In this document: piece by piece, positions 50,381 to 59,173 of the stretch | Layout: the number at the start of each line of letters is the position of its first letter | How positions within the stretch are numbered: position 1 is the first letter of the stretch | Origin: an uncultured Pelagibacteraceae bacterium | GTDB taxonomy: Bacteria > Pseudomonadota > Alphaproteobacteria > Pelagibacterales > Pelagibacteraceae | DNA: 59,173 bases | Direction of reading: 5' to 3' | Assembly (NCBI GenBank): GCA_902534735.1 | Contig: CACARD010000007.1 | Span: 1 to 59,173, forward strand | Made by a program: the position numbers and the translations under genes | Notes under the pieces: model-generated | Seen by the model: the letters and a program-made list of their open reading frames with translations, nothing else | Told to the model about the DNA's origin: nothing | Database searches by the model: none

Positions 50381-50803
50381 ATGTACGGAAAAAAAGTTAA
50401 ATTTAGAGCCCTTTTTATTTTTTTAATTTTAATTTCATTAGTTCTTACAATTTTTTTGGTGGTTAAATCTCTTGAGGAAAACGTAGTATATTTTAAGTCT
50501 CCAACAGACATTAAAAACCTTAATGAAATCAAAAATGCTCAAAAAATTAGAGTTGGTGGAATGGTGAAAAAAAATTCTATTAAAATAAACGATAAAGAAA
50601 TTTTTTTCGTAATTACGGATTTCAAAAATGAATTATTAGTCAACTTTAATGGATCGGTACCTAATTTGTTTGAAGAGGGTAAGGGTGTAGTTGCTGAAGG
50701 TTTCTTAAAGGATAAAAGTTTTCTAAATGCTGACAAGATTTTAGCAAAACATGATGAAAATTATATGCCTCCTGAAGTCAACGAAGCTATGAAAAACAAT
50801 TAA
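50381..50803 (+). CDS. ccmE: CcmE, periplasmic haem chaperone
   Basis: 140 residues: an N-terminal signal anchor ([19 protein letters not shown]), the OB-fold body with [13 protein letters not shown] and [22 protein letters not shown], and the haem-attaching motif [11 protein letters not shown] in which His binds haem covalently. It passes haem from CcmC to CcmF. It is 11 nt after ccmD and 5 nt before ccmF. Confidence 0.96.
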   Translation: MYGKKVKFRALFIFLILISLVLTIFLVVKSLEENVVYFKSPTDIKNLNEIKNAQKIRVGGMVKKNSIKINDKEIFFVITDFKNELLVNFNGSVPNLFEEGKGVVAEGFLKDKSFLNADKILAKHDENYMPPEVNEAMKNN

Positions 50804-50808
50804 TTCGT

Positions 50809-52689
50809 ATGTCTAATTATTTAGGAAATTATTCTTTATATATTGCTTTAATTGCATCTGTTTATTTAATTTTTAAGTCATATTTGGATTCAAATTCAGA
50901 AAATAAATTTTTAGATAAAAACTTTATTTTAATTACTTCAATACAAACTATAATGATTACGGTAAGTTTTTTTAGTCTAGTTGCAGCTTTTGTAATTTCA
51001 GATTTTAGTAATGAAACTGTTTTCAACAATTCTCATACTTTAAAACCTTTATTTTATAAAGTTTCAGGCACATGGGGAAATCACGAGGGAAGTTTATTAT
51101 TGTGGTTATTAGTTCTTTCAATTTTTCTATTTATTTTTTTATTAAATTCAAGATCACAAGATACTAAATACAAACTTTTGACGATACTATTTCAACAAAT
51201 TATTATTTCAGGTTTTCTAGTTTTTATTTTATTAACTTCCAACCCTTTCAAAACGCTTTACCCAATTCCTAGCGAGGGATTAGGTTTGAACCCTATTTTA
51301 CAAGACCCTGCTTTAGCTATTCACCCTCCAATTTTATATTTAGGTTATGTTGGAACATCTATTATCTTTTCAGCTTCACTTGCCTCAATGATTAGCGGAA
51401 ATATTGGAGATAAGTGGGCGAGACATATTAAAAAATGGGTTTTGGTATCTTGGGTATTTTTAACGATTGGTATTTTGCTAGGATCTATATGGGCATATTA
51501 TGAACTGGGCTGGGGAGGTTTTTGGTTTTGGGATCCTGTAGAAAATGTTTCATTAATGCCATGGTTTTGCTTAACAGCACTCCTGCATACGGTAATTGTA
51601 TTACAGAAAAGAAATTCGTTTAAAGAGTGGACTATCATTTTGTCAATTACAACTTTTTCGCTGAGTATGAGTGGTACTTTTCTTGTTAGGTCTGGAATTT
51701 TAAATTCAATTCATACTTTCGCAAACGATCCATCAAGAGGGATATTTATATTAAGTTTTCTCTTTATCCTAATTTTGATGTCTATATTAATTTTCTTTTT
51801 TAATCAGAATAAAATATCAAACACAGCAAAAGAAAATTTTATTTTAAGTAAAGAGACTGCAATATTAGTGAATAACTGGTTTATGATGTTTTTTTTATCT
51901 GTTGTTCTTGTTGGTACAATTTATCCAATTTTTCTTGAAGTTTTAAATGGTTCAAAAATTTCTGTTGGTCCACCTTTTTATCATAATCTTTTAATACCTT
52001 TCTTAATTCCTTTTTTAATATTCATGAGCTTTGGCCCAAGTTTGAAATGGATTAAAGATAAATTAAAAAAGTTTAACTATAATATTTTAATAATTTTTTT
52101 TATTTCACTACTTATTTCGTATGCCATTTTAACAAAAACAGAAAATTCATTTTTGTTATCTATTCCTCTGATAGTTTTTAGCATTTATCTTTTATTAGTA
52201 ACAATTAAGGATTTTTTTGTTAGTAGATCCTCGATTAGCCAAAAAATTTCACATTTTGGTTTTAGTTTATTAATTACAAGTATCTTATTGAATGGCCTTT
52301 TTTCTAATGAATTCAATTCAAATATGAAAGTAGGAGATGAAAGAATATTCAACGAAAAAGTTGTAAAATTAAAAGAAGTTAATGTTACAGATGTGGACAA
52401 TTATAAATCTCTTAAAGCTAGTTTTGAAGTAACAAATAAAAATTCCTCTTTTGCTTTATACCCAGAAGTTAGGATTTACCAGCAGCCTCTAACTATTACG
52501 AGTGAAGCAGATATTAAGACAACATTATTTTCAGATAATTTTTTAGTATTTAATATTCTAAAAGACGATGGTTATTATAATGTAAGATATCAATATAAAC
52601 CCTTAATGATTTGGATATGGATCTCAACTATATTTATTGGTTTTGGTGGTTTATTAAGTGTTATTAGAAAAAATGAGCAAAAATATTAA
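50809..52689 (+). CDS. ccmF: CcmF, cytochrome c haem lyase subunit
   Basis: 626 residues, about 14-15 membrane helices. It has GTWGNHEGSLLLW, the WWD motif WGGFWFWDPVENVSLMPW, HTVIVLQKRNSFKEW and VGPPFYHNLLIPF. CcmF with CcmH ligates haem to the CxxCH motif of apocytochromes. It overlaps ccmG by 17 nt. Confidence 0.97.
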   Translation: MSNYLGNYSLYIALIASVYLIFKSYLDSNSENKFLDKNFILITSIQTIMITVSFFSLVAAFVISDFSNETVFNNSHTLKPLFYKVSGTWGNHEGSLLLWLLVLSIFLFIFLLNSRSQDTKYKLLTILFQQIIISGFLVFILLTSNPFKTLYPIPSEGLGLNPILQDPALAIHPPILYLGYVGTSIIFSASLASMISGNIGDKWARHIKKWVLVSWVFLTIGILLGSIWAYYELGWGGFWFWDPVENVSLMPWFCLTALLHTVIVLQKRNSFKEWTIILSITTFSLSMSGTFLVRSGILNSIHTFANDPSRGIFILSFLFILILMSILIFFFNQNKISNTAKENFILSKETAILVNNWFMMFFLSVVLVGTIYPIFLEVLNGSKISVGPPFYHNLLIPFLIPFLIFMSFGPSLKWIKDKLKKFNYNILIIFFISLLISYAILTKTENSFLLSIPLIVFSIYLLLVTIKDFFVSRSSISQKISHFGFSLLITSILLNGLFSNEFNSNMKVGDERIFNEKVVKLKEVNVTDVDNYKSLKASFEVTNKNSSFALYPEVRIYQQPLTITSEADIKTTLFSDNFLVFNILKDDGYYNVRYQYKPLMIWIWISTIFIGFGGLLSVIRKNEQKY

Positions 52690-53203
52690 ATTTTTAGGAT
52701 TACTACTAACATTAATAATAATTTTTATTATCTTGCTTAAGGGATTGAACGTATCGAAAGATTACTCTAACGAGAAATTAAAAAGTAAAATAGATTTTTC
52801 ACTTAACGCAAAAAAACTATTTTCTGATGAAATAATTAATATTTCAGACTTATTTGATAAAAATAGTCCTTCAGTAGTAAATATTTGGGCATCTTGGTGT
52901 GCACCATGTAGAGAAGAGCATCAGTTTTTAATGAAATTAAAAGATATGAACATAAATATAATTGGAATCAATTATAAAGACAGTCCAAAAAATGCGAAAA
53001 ATTTTTTAAGCTCACTTGGAAATCCTTATTCAGAAGTTATTACCGATAATGATGGAACAAAATCAATAGAATTTGGAGCTATTGGTGTTCCTGAAACTTT
53101 TATTATAAGTGGTAAAACAAATGAGATAATAAAAAAGTATATTGGTCCATTGACGAGCGATAATTTAATAGAAATAAAAAATTTATTAAAAAAAAATGCT
53201 TAA
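52673..53203 (+). CDS. ccmG: CcmG/DsbE thiol:disulfide interchange protein
   Basis: 176 residues from the ATG at 52673 (MSKNIKFLG); a GTG five codons upstream is possible but less likely. A signal anchor (FLGLLLTLIIIFIILL) is followed by a thioredoxin fold with active site WASWCAPCREEH and the cis-Pro loop IGVPETF. It keeps apocytochrome thiols reduced for haem ligation. It overlaps ccmF at its start and ccmH at its end. Confidence 0.95.
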   Translation: MSKNIKFLGLLLTLIIIFIILLKGLNVSKDYSNEKLKSKIDFSLNAKKLFSDEIINISDLFDKNSPSVVNIWASWCAPCREEHQFLMKLKDMNINIIGINYKDSPKNAKNFLSSLGNPYSEVITDNDGTKSIEFGAIGVPETFIISGKTNEIIKKYIGPLTSDNLIEIKNLLKKNA

Positions 53204-53555
53204 AATTTTAAAATTAATATTGCTGCTATATTTTAGTTTTAATTTTTCCTATGCTAATGAAATAAATACCAAAGTAGATAAAATTACAAAAAACTTAAGG
53301 TGTTTGATATGTCAAGGTCAATCTGTTTACGATTCTCAGTCCGATTTTGCTATTAGTATGAAGCTTGTTGTAAAAAATAAGATTGATGAAGGTAAAGAAG
53401 AAGAAGAAATATATGATTATTTAAAAAATAAATATGGAGAGTGGATTGTATATGAACCAGAATTAAACCAAAATACATTATTACTTTGGTTAATACCTTT
53501 GATTTTGTTCGCTTTTGGCGGCCTTTTAATTATTAGAAAAGTATCTATAAAGTAG
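53196..53555 (+). CDS. ccmH: CcmH (CcmL-type) thiol reductase subunit
   Basis: 119 residues: signal peptide (KLILLLYFSFNFSYA), the LRCLICQGQSVYDSQSDFA motif with the redox pair CLIC, and one C-terminal membrane helix. It reduces the CxxCH cysteines in the haem-lyase complex. No CcmI-type TPR domain is fused or adjacent. It overlaps ccmG by 8 nt. Confidence 0.95.
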   Translation: MLKILKLILLLYFSFNFSYANEINTKVDKITKNLRCLICQGQSVYDSQSDFAISMKLVVKNKIDEGKEEEEIYDYLKNKYGEWIVYEPELNQNTLLLWLIPLILFAFGGLLIIRKVSIK

Positions 53556-53569
53556 CAGGGATTTTTAAT

Positions 53570-54055
53570 ATGAAGATTTTAATTAAAACTTTAATAATTT
53601 CATTTCTTACTGTTTCATTTTCTAATGCAGAAAATAAATGGAGTTTTTATACTGGCATGTTCGATTTCAGCGATGATGGTAAGAGAGCAAATCTATTTGG
53701 TGCCGAATATATAAATTTTAATGCTAGCAAAGATATGATCTTAGGAAATGTTCAGCCTGTGACAGGTGCAATGATAACGGCTGATGATGCATTATATATT
53801 TACACAGGTTATCAATTAAATCAAAAATCTAATTCAACTACTTTCTCTCCTAGTTTTGCAATTGGATATTACGATGAAGGTGATGGCAAGGACTTAGGTC
53901 ACGAAATTGAATTTAAGACACAAATACAGATATTATTTGATATTTCATCTAATTCTGAATTAGGTATTTCTTATAATCATATTTCTAATGCAAGTCTTGG
54001 AGATAAAAATCCTGGGGCAAATAGTTATATGTTTAATTTTACAAAAAAATTTTAA
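53570..54055 (+). CDS. PagL-like lipid A 3-O-deacylase
   Basis: 161 residues with a signal peptide ending near SFSNA and beta-barrel-like alternating strands finishing in an aromatic-terminal FTKKF. The motif GISYNHISNASLGDKNPGAN carries the His-x-Ser catalytic pair of PagL/acyloxyacyl hydrolases (H-I-S) and the conserved GDKNPG. PagL removes the 3-O acyl chain of lipid A in the outer membrane. It lies 14 nt after ccmH and 8 nt before the hydroxyacid oxidase genes; the link to neighbours is unclear. Confidence 0.85.
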   Translation: MKILIKTLIISFLTVSFSNAENKWSFYTGMFDFSDDGKRANLFGAEYINFNASKDMILGNVQPVTGAMITADDALYIYTGYQLNQKSNSTTFSPSFAIGYYDEGDGKDLGHEIEFKTQIQILFDISSNSELGISYNHISNASLGDKNPGANSYMFNFTKKF

Positions 54056-54063
54056 CTTAAGAT

Positions 54064-55218
54064 ATGAGATTAAAAGATTGTCATAACTTTTATGACTTTA
54101 GAAAATTGGCAAAACAAAAGCTTCCATCTCCAATATTTCATTATATTGATGGGGCTGCGGATGATGAAATAACTTATGCAAGAAATAGTAGTGCATTTAA
54201 TGACGTTGATTTAGTTCCAAATGTCTTAAGAGGTGTTGAAAATGTGGATTTGTCGACAACTATTTTTGGAAAAAAACTAGATTTACCTTTTTATTGTTCC
54301 CCAACAGCTCTGCAAAGGCTATTCCACTACGAAGGAGAAAGAGCAGTTGGAAAAGCTGCAAAGAAGTTTAACACGATGTTTGGTGTTTCGGCATTGGCTA
54401 CAGTTAGTGTTGAGGAAATTTCATCTTTAATAGACACACCAAAAATGTTTCAATTTTATTTCCATAAAGACAGAGGATTAAATGACTCTTGTTTAGAACG
54501 AGCAAAAGCAGCAAAATTTGATGTGATGGCTTTAACTGTGGATACAATAACAGGAGGAAATCGTGAAAGAGATTTAAGAACTGGATTTACATCACCTCCA
54601 AAATTAACACTTTCGAGTTTGTTTAGTTTTGCCACAAAACCAATGTGGGGAATAAATTATTTAACCAAAGGAAAATTTGAACTACCACATCTTCAAGATT
54701 TCGTTAAAGAAGGCACTGACACAAATACTTCAATTGGTAATTATTTTTCTACTATGTTGGATCAATCTATGAACTGGGACGATGCTGAAAAATTGTGCTC
54801 TCAGTGGGGTGGCCATTTTGCGCTTAAGGGAGTTATGAGTGTTGAAGATGCTAAAAGAGCAGTTGATATCGGATGCACTGGTATAATGGTATCAAATCAT
54901 GGAGGAAGACAACTTGATGGATCTAGATCACCTTTCGATCAATTAGCTGAAATTGTTGATGCAGTTGGTGATAAATTAGATGTTATTTGTGAAGGTGGAT
55001 TTCAAAGAGGAACTCATATGTTAAAAGCTTTATCTATGGGTGCAAAAGCTTGTGCTGGTGGAAGATTATATCTTTATGCTTTAGCTGCAGCAGGTCAAGA
55101 AGGTGTTGAGAGAGCACTTAACTTATATAAAACTGAATTAGTAAGAGACATGAAATTAATGGGTTGCACAAAGATTAGTGATCTTAATCGAAATAATTTA
55201 AGATTCCGAAATGCATGA
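54064..55218 (+). CDS. FMN alpha-hydroxyacid oxidase/dehydrogenase, paralog A
   Basis: 384 residues, LldD/glycolate-oxidase family. It has FHYIDGAADDE, SPTALQRLFH, the substrate/FMN motif VSNHGGRQLDGSRSPFDQL with catalytic His and Arg, then CEGGFQRGTHMLKAL where most family members have DGGVRRGTD. A later GGR is retained. Such enzymes oxidise L-lactate, glycolate or related 2-hydroxyacids to 2-oxoacids. The altered EGGFQRG motif at the FMN phosphate may change flavin binding. It overlaps its paralog by 4 nt (ATGA). Confidence 0.92.
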   Translation: MRLKDCHNFYDFRKLAKQKLPSPIFHYIDGAADDEITYARNSSAFNDVDLVPNVLRGVENVDLSTTIFGKKLDLPFYCSPTALQRLFHYEGERAVGKAAKKFNTMFGVSALATVSVEEISSLIDTPKMFQFYFHKDRGLNDSCLERAKAAKFDVMALTVDTITGGNRERDLRTGFTSPPKLTLSSLFSFATKPMWGINYLTKGKFELPHLQDFVKEGTDTNTSIGNYFSTMLDQSMNWDDAEKLCSQWGGHFALKGVMSVEDAKRAVDIGCTGIMVSNHGGRQLDGSRSPFDQLAEIVDAVGDKLDVICEGGFQRGTHMLKALSMGAKACAGGRLYLYALAAAGQEGVERALNLYKTELVRDMKLMGCTKISDLNRNNLRFRNA

Positions 55219-56366
55219 GCTTAAAGAATTGTTATAATTTTGAAGATTTTAGAAAGCTAGCCAAAAAAAAACTTCCAGCTCCAATTTTTCATTACATTGA
55301 TGGTGGTGCAGATGATGAAACCACTTTAAAAAGAAATACAAATTCATTTGATGATTGTGACTTAATCCCTAATATTCTTAGAAGCGTAGGAGAACCAGAT
55401 TTATCAACCACAGTTTTTGGTAGAAAAATAGATATGCCAATTTTTTTATCACCTACTGCTATGCAAAGTTTATATCATCCTGATGGAGATAAAGCTTCAG
55501 CTAGAGCTGCAGAAAAATTTGGTACCATGTATAGCATGTCGACAATGGCTTCATTTTCGATTGAGGAAATTGCTAACATATCAAGTGGACCAAAATTATT
55601 TCAACTTTATATCCATAAAGATAAATCATTTACTGATGATTTGATTGATAGGTGTAAAAGAGCAAACTTTGACGGTTTGTGCTTAACTGTTGATACTTTG
55701 GTTGCAGGAAATAGAGAAAGAGATCACAGAACTGGTTTTACAACTCCTCCTAAATTCACATTAGAAAGTATAATGAATTTCGCGATGAGACCAGGATGGT
55801 TATTCAGATATTTTACGAATAAGAAATTTGAACTTGCAAATATTAAACACAAAACTGACAAGGGAACTAACATTACAAAATCCGTAATAGATTATGTTAA
55901 TGAACAGTATGATCCACAAATGAATTGGGAAGATGCAGAATACTGTATAAAAAAGTGGGACGGACCTTTTGCCTTGAAGGGTGTAATGTCTGTAGAGGAT
56001 GCAAAGAGAGCAGTTGATATTGGTTGTACAGCAATAATAATATCAAATCATGGAGGAAGACAACTTGATGGATCTAGAACTCCTTTTGATCAACTAAAGG
56101 CTATTTCAGATGCTGTGGGTGATAAACTTGAGATAATTTTAGATGGAGGTGTTAGACGGGGAACTCATGTTCTCAAGGCTTTAGCTGCAGGTGCTACTGC
56201 TTGTAGTTTTGGTAAAGCTTTTTTGTTCAGTTTAGGAGCAGGTGGTCAACAAGGAGTAGAGAGGCTGCTTCAAAATATGCACGATGAAATTAGAAGAAAT
56301 ATGATCCTTATGGGCTGCAAAAGTGTAAAAGAGTTAGATAGATCAAAGATAATTTACCGAAATTAA
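55215..56366 (+). CDS. FMN alpha-hydroxyacid oxidase/dehydrogenase, paralog B
   Basis: 383 residues, clearly related to paralog A along its whole length (FHYIDGGADDE, SNHGGRQLDGSRTPFDQL). It keeps the standard LDGGVRRGTHVLKAL, but the second phosphate-binding Arg of the usual GRP reads GK (CSFGKAFLF). Expected reaction: flavin-linked oxidation of a 2-hydroxyacid such as lactate or glycolate. The tandem overlap suggests co-expression and possibly mixed oligomers. Confidence 0.93.
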   Translation: MSLKNCYNFEDFRKLAKKKLPAPIFHYIDGGADDETTLKRNTNSFDDCDLIPNILRSVGEPDLSTTVFGRKIDMPIFLSPTAMQSLYHPDGDKASARAAEKFGTMYSMSTMASFSIEEIANISSGPKLFQLYIHKDKSFTDDLIDRCKRANFDGLCLTVDTLVAGNRERDHRTGFTTPPKFTLESIMNFAMRPGWLFRYFTNKKFELANIKHKTDKGTNITKSVIDYVNEQYDPQMNWEDAEYCIKKWDGPFALKGVMSVEDAKRAVDIGCTAIIISNHGGRQLDGSRTPFDQLKAISDAVGDKLEIILDGGVRRGTHVLKALAAGATACSFGKAFLFSLGAGGQQGVERLLQNMHDEIRRNMILMGCKSVKELDRSKIIYRN

Positions 56367-56455
56367 ATATTTTTTATAAATAATTTTTATTATTATTTTC
56401 ACTTTAAATAAATAGACATGAAGTTGCTTTTCAGTTAGTTTGTCGACGAAAAATT

Positions 56456-57625
56456 ATGATTGAATTAGCAAAAGCATTAGATCGTTTAGGAACTGAAAGT
56501 GCATTTTCTGTTCTAGCAGAAGCAAAAAAATTAGAAGCACAAGGCAAACCTATGATCCATTTAGGTCTAGGACAACCTGACTTTAAAACTCCAAAACATG
56601 TTGTTGAAGCTGCAAAAAAAGCTCTAGATGACGGTCATCATGGTTATGTTTTATCAAATGGAATTCCAGAATGTCGAGAAGCTGTCGCAAGATGGGTCAA
56701 GAGACTTTACAATGCTGATATTGATCCAAATAGAGTTTTAATAATGCCAGGTGGTAAACCTACAATGTATTATGCAATTACTTGTTATGGTGAACCAGGT
56801 GTTGAAATAATTCATCCAACTCCAGCTTTTCCAATTTATGAGTCAATGATTAATTATTCTGGAGCAAAAGCTGTTCCATATGATTTAACTGAGGATAAAG
56901 ATTTAAAATTTGATCCAGACAAAATTCTGTCTTTAATAACTGACAAAACTAGACTTTTAATTCTAATAAATCCAAACAACCCAACTGGAAGCTTTGTTGA
57001 AAAACCTGCGATAGATTACTTAGCGAAAGAATTAGAAAAACATCCTCACGTAACAATTTTAAGTGATGAAATTTATAGTAGACAAGTTTTTGACTATAAA
57101 GAAATGCCAACTTTTTTTAATTACCCAAACTTAAGAGATAGATTAATTGTTCTTGAGGGTTGGAGTAAAGCATATTCCATGACTGGATGGAGACTTGGAT
57201 GGAGTTTTTGGCCAGAACATTTAGTTGAGCATGTAAACAAACTTTTGATTAATAGTGTATCATGTGTAAATGCTGCAGCTCAATATGCGGGTATTGCTGC
57301 ATTAGATGGTCCAGAGGACTCAATCAAAGATATGTTAGACAAGTTTACTTTAAGAAGAAATTTAATTCATAAAGGATTAAATGATTTACCAGGAGTTGAG
57401 TGTAGTTTGCCGGGAGGAGCTTTTTATGCTTTTCCAAATATAAAAGGGACTGGCATGAGTGGATCTGAGTTTTGCAAAAAAGCTATGCATGAAGCAGGTG
57501 TTGCAATTGTTCCTGGTACTGCATTCGGTAAAACTTGTAATGATTACGTTAGATTTAGTTTTGCCGCATCTAGAGATAATATTATGCAAGCCTTAGAAAA
57601 TATAGGCAAGATGCTTTCTAAATAA
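56456..57625 (+). CDS. PLP-dependent class I/II aminotransferase
   Basis: 389 residues. Class I features: HLGLGQPDFKTP, LSNGIPECREAVARW, INPNNPTGS with the pyridine-binding Asn region, LSDEIYSRQVF with Asp and Tyr, GWSKAYSMTGWRLGW with the PLP Lys, and the C-terminal YVRFSFAASRDN with the carboxylate-binding Arg. The amino donor and acceptor cannot be assigned by eye. Context suggests a 2-oxoacid such as glyoxylate or pyruvate. An 89-nt AT-rich gap precedes it. Confidence 0.93.
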   Translation: MIELAKALDRLGTESAFSVLAEAKKLEAQGKPMIHLGLGQPDFKTPKHVVEAAKKALDDGHHGYVLSNGIPECREAVARWVKRLYNADIDPNRVLIMPGGKPTMYYAITCYGEPGVEIIHPTPAFPIYESMINYSGAKAVPYDLTEDKDLKFDPDKILSLITDKTRLLILINPNNPTGSFVEKPAIDYLAKELEKHPHVTILSDEIYSRQVFDYKEMPTFFNYPNLRDRLIVLEGWSKAYSMTGWRLGWSFWPEHLVEHVNKLLINSVSCVNAAAQYAGIAALDGPEDSIKDMLDKFTLRRNLIHKGLNDLPGVECSLPGGAFYAFPNIKGTGMSGSEFCKKAMHEAGVAIVPGTAFGKTCNDYVRFSFAASRDNIMQALENIGKMLSK

Positions 57626-57662
57626 ACTGTATTTTTAACTAATATTTTTGTATTATTAAAGA

Positions 57663-59036
57663 ATGAACGAAACTGTCCAAGCAGAATTAAAAAAGATATT
57701 TAACGGGAGATTTTCTACTTCTGAGTCTACTCGTGCAAATTATGCAAGAGGAGAAGATACTTATAATCCAATATTATCGAAGGCAGTTGTATTTCCAGAA
57801 ACTAATGAAGAAGTTTCAAAAATTCTAAAAATTTGTAACGAGCATAAAATCCCTGTTGTCCCGTTTGGAACCGGCACATCTCTTGAAGGCCATGTTGTTG
57901 GAAATCAAAATGGTATTACGATTTCTTTAGAAAAAATGAATAAAGTTTTAAGTGTAAATGCTGAGGATTTTGACTGCAGAGTGCAAGCAAATGTAACAAG
58001 AAAGCAATTAAATGAATATTTAAGAGAAGATGGAGTATTTTTTCCAATAGATCCTGGTGCGGATGCTGCACTCGGTGGGATGGCATCTACTTCAGCTTCA
58101 GGAACAATGGCAGTGAAATATGGAACAATGAGAACAGTTATTTCTGGCTTAACAGTTGTTTTACCAAATGGAGACATAATTAAAACCGGTGCAAGAACTA
58201 AAAAAACTTCCGCGGGATATAACTTAACTAATTTGTTTATTGGATCTGAGGGAACATTAGGAATTATTACAGAAGTTCAATTAAGACTATCACCAATACC
58301 TGAAAGCATAATGAGCGCAGTTTGCTATTTTCCAGATTTAGACTCAGCAGTAAAGACAGCGCAAGAAGTTATTCAGTACGGTGTTCCAATTGCAAGAATT
58401 GAAATGTTAAACAAAGACCAAATGGAAATTAGCATTAAATATTCAAAGCTAGAAAACATCAAAGCATCACCAACTTTATTCTTTGAATTTCATGGAAGTG
58501 AACTATCAAATAATGAGTCTATAAAAATTGTTGAAGAATTATCAAAAAATAATGGTGGAAGTGATTTTCAATGGGCATCTTCTCCTGAAGAACAAAAAAT
58601 ATTATGGAAAGCAAGACATGATGTTTATTATTCAGTAAAAGCTTTAGGTCATGATATGAAAGTTTACTCTACAGATGTTTGTGTACCAATTTCAAAGTTA
58701 GTAGAGTGTATTTCGTGGGCAGAAAAAGAAGTTAAAAAGTTAGGTCTAACTGCACCGATGGTTGGTCATGTTGGAGATGGAAATTTTCACTCCATAATAT
58801 TGTATGATCCTGATGATGAAGAAAAACAAAAAAAAATTAGACAGTATAGCGATGATCTAATTAACAAAGCTTTAGAATTAGAGGGAACAATTACAGGAGA
58901 ACATGGAATTGGTCTTCAAAAGAAACATTATCTATTAAGAGAGCATCCAGATAATTTGCCAGTGATGAAAGCTATTAAAAGAAGTATTGATGTAAACAAT
59001 ATCATGAATCCTGGTAAGGTTTTTGATCTAAATTAA
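57663..59036 (+). CDS. GlcD/D-lactate dehydrogenase-like FAD oxidoreductase
   Basis: 457 residues. The PCMH FAD domain shows VVPFGTGTSLEGHVVG, PGADAALGGMASTSASGTMAVKYGTM and FIGSEGTLGIITEVQLRLSP. The C-terminal domain ends with APMVGHVGDGNFHSIILYD and EGTITGEHGIGLQKKHYLL, carrying metal-binding His residues. It oxidises D-2-hydroxyacids (D-lactate or glycolate). It lies in the hydroxyacid cluster, 37 nt after the aminotransferase gene. Confidence 0.93.
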   Translation: MNETVQAELKKIFNGRFSTSESTRANYARGEDTYNPILSKAVVFPETNEEVSKILKICNEHKIPVVPFGTGTSLEGHVVGNQNGITISLEKMNKVLSVNAEDFDCRVQANVTRKQLNEYLREDGVFFPIDPGADAALGGMASTSASGTMAVKYGTMRTVISGLTVVLPNGDIIKTGARTKKTSAGYNLTNLFIGSEGTLGIITEVQLRLSPIPESIMSAVCYFPDLDSAVKTAQEVIQYGVPIARIEMLNKDQMEISIKYSKLENIKASPTLFFEFHGSELSNNESIKIVEELSKNNGGSDFQWASSPEEQKILWKARHDVYYSVKALGHDMKVYSTDVCVPISKLVECISWAEKEVKKLGLTAPMVGHVGDGNFHSIILYDPDDEEKQKKIRQYSDDLINKALELEGTITGEHGIGLQKKHYLLREHPDNLPVMKAIKRSIDVNNIMNPGKVFDLN

Positions 59037-59048
59037 TCTAAAAATAAA

Positions 59049-59173
59049 ATGAAAAAAATTTTAATCACGAGAAGGCTTTTAAGATCTTGTGAGGATAAAG
59101 CTAAAGAATTATTTGATGCTAATTTTAATTTAAATGATGAACTCTACTCTCAAAAGAAGCTAATAGAGATGAG
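59049..59173 (+). CDS. D-2-hydroxyacid dehydrogenase, 5' end
   Basis: The first 41 codons are present before the window ends. The peptide KKILITRRLLRSCEDKAKELFDANF resembles the N-terminus of glyoxylate/hydroxypyruvate reductases (short motif KKILITRRL). The call is modest because the NAD-binding and catalytic domains are outside the window. It would reduce glyoxylate or hydroxypyruvate, in keeping with its neighbours. It starts 12 nt after the flavoprotein gene. Confidence 0.6.
   Translation, partial: MKKILITRRLLRSCEDKAKELFDANFNLNDELYSQKKLIEM

Noticed and set aside
56367..56455. Glycine riboswitch before the aminotransferase
   Set aside because: The 89-nt gap is AT-rich without the paired glycine-aptamer pattern.
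1..59173. CRISPR arrays, insertion sequences, prophage, rRNA
   Set aside because: No regularly spaced direct repeats, transposase or integrase frames, phage structural genes or rRNA segments were seen.

Overview
The window looks like a chromosomal segment of a SAR11 (Pelagibacterales) alphaproteobacterium. This rests on the very low GC content, mostly overlapping or nearly touching genes, single-copy streamlined operons, a SAM-II/SAM-V-type riboswitch of the kind known from marine bacteria, and familiar alphaproteobacterial neighbourhoods (ftsK-lolA, hisHAFE, heparinase-purH, hspQ, ccm). The taxonomic call is inference; there is no rRNA here to confirm it. I see no insertion sequences, prophage, CRISPR array or rRNA.

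Layout. 1-2744: end of a histidine operon (hisH end, an unusual secreted SHOCT protein, hisA, hisF, hisE). 2745-9540: an accessory-looking block with a type II restriction-modification pair (C5 methyltransferase plus SinI-like endonuclease), a small companion gene, a SAM-II/V-like riboswitch driving a 55-residue orphan ORF, a DctPQM TRAP transporter, and two tandem type IV pilin genes with a small membrane-anchored protein. 9545-19206: housekeeping genes (HIT protein, GNAT, lolA, ftsK, UbiH-type hydroxylase, LON-domain protein, tRNA-Gly, pterin dehydratase, purH, heparinase-like protein, rpe). 19254-24489: a YggT-like protein, an acetate-type sodium symporter with its small subunit, a hypothetical protein and acs. 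24504-28357: EVE protein and a DUF4956 / CotH-like / VTC triad. 28360-33328: tsaD, hemC, hemD, mscS, yggT, folD.

33336-39194: a YbbAP-type ABC exporter divergent from tesA (start codons interlocked in one CATG), an MBL-fold hydrolase and a PQQ-type sugar dehydrogenase. 39196-44427: a light/flavin-themed region with an SDR lacking its catalytic Tyr, a PhrB-like photolyase that has lost three of four FeS ligands, a 42-residue DUF2256 protein, an acidic beta-helix protein, a protein with a Cys-rich tail, and a second photolyase-family protein with its FAD domain at the N-terminus. 44434-49264: argG, IalB-like protein, aldo/keto reductase, Bax-inhibitor-1 family protein, DUF2794, YciB, HspQ. 49265-54055: a candidate small RNA stem-loop, then ccmC-D-E-F-G-H and a PagL-like lipid A deacylase. 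54064-59173: a hydroxyacid/glyoxylate cluster (two FMN alpha-hydroxyacid oxidases, an aminotransferase, a GlcD/D-LDH-like flavoprotein and the start of a D-2-hydroxyacid dehydrogenase).

How they work together. The last cluster plausibly oxidises glycolate or lactate to keto acids and transaminates them. The symporter and Acs import and activate acetate. The ccm genes assemble c-type cytochromes. The regions most worth attention are the riboswitch plus orphan ORF, the DUF4956/CotH/VTC triad, the cluster-less photolyase neighbourhood, and the CU-rich stem-loop before ccmC.
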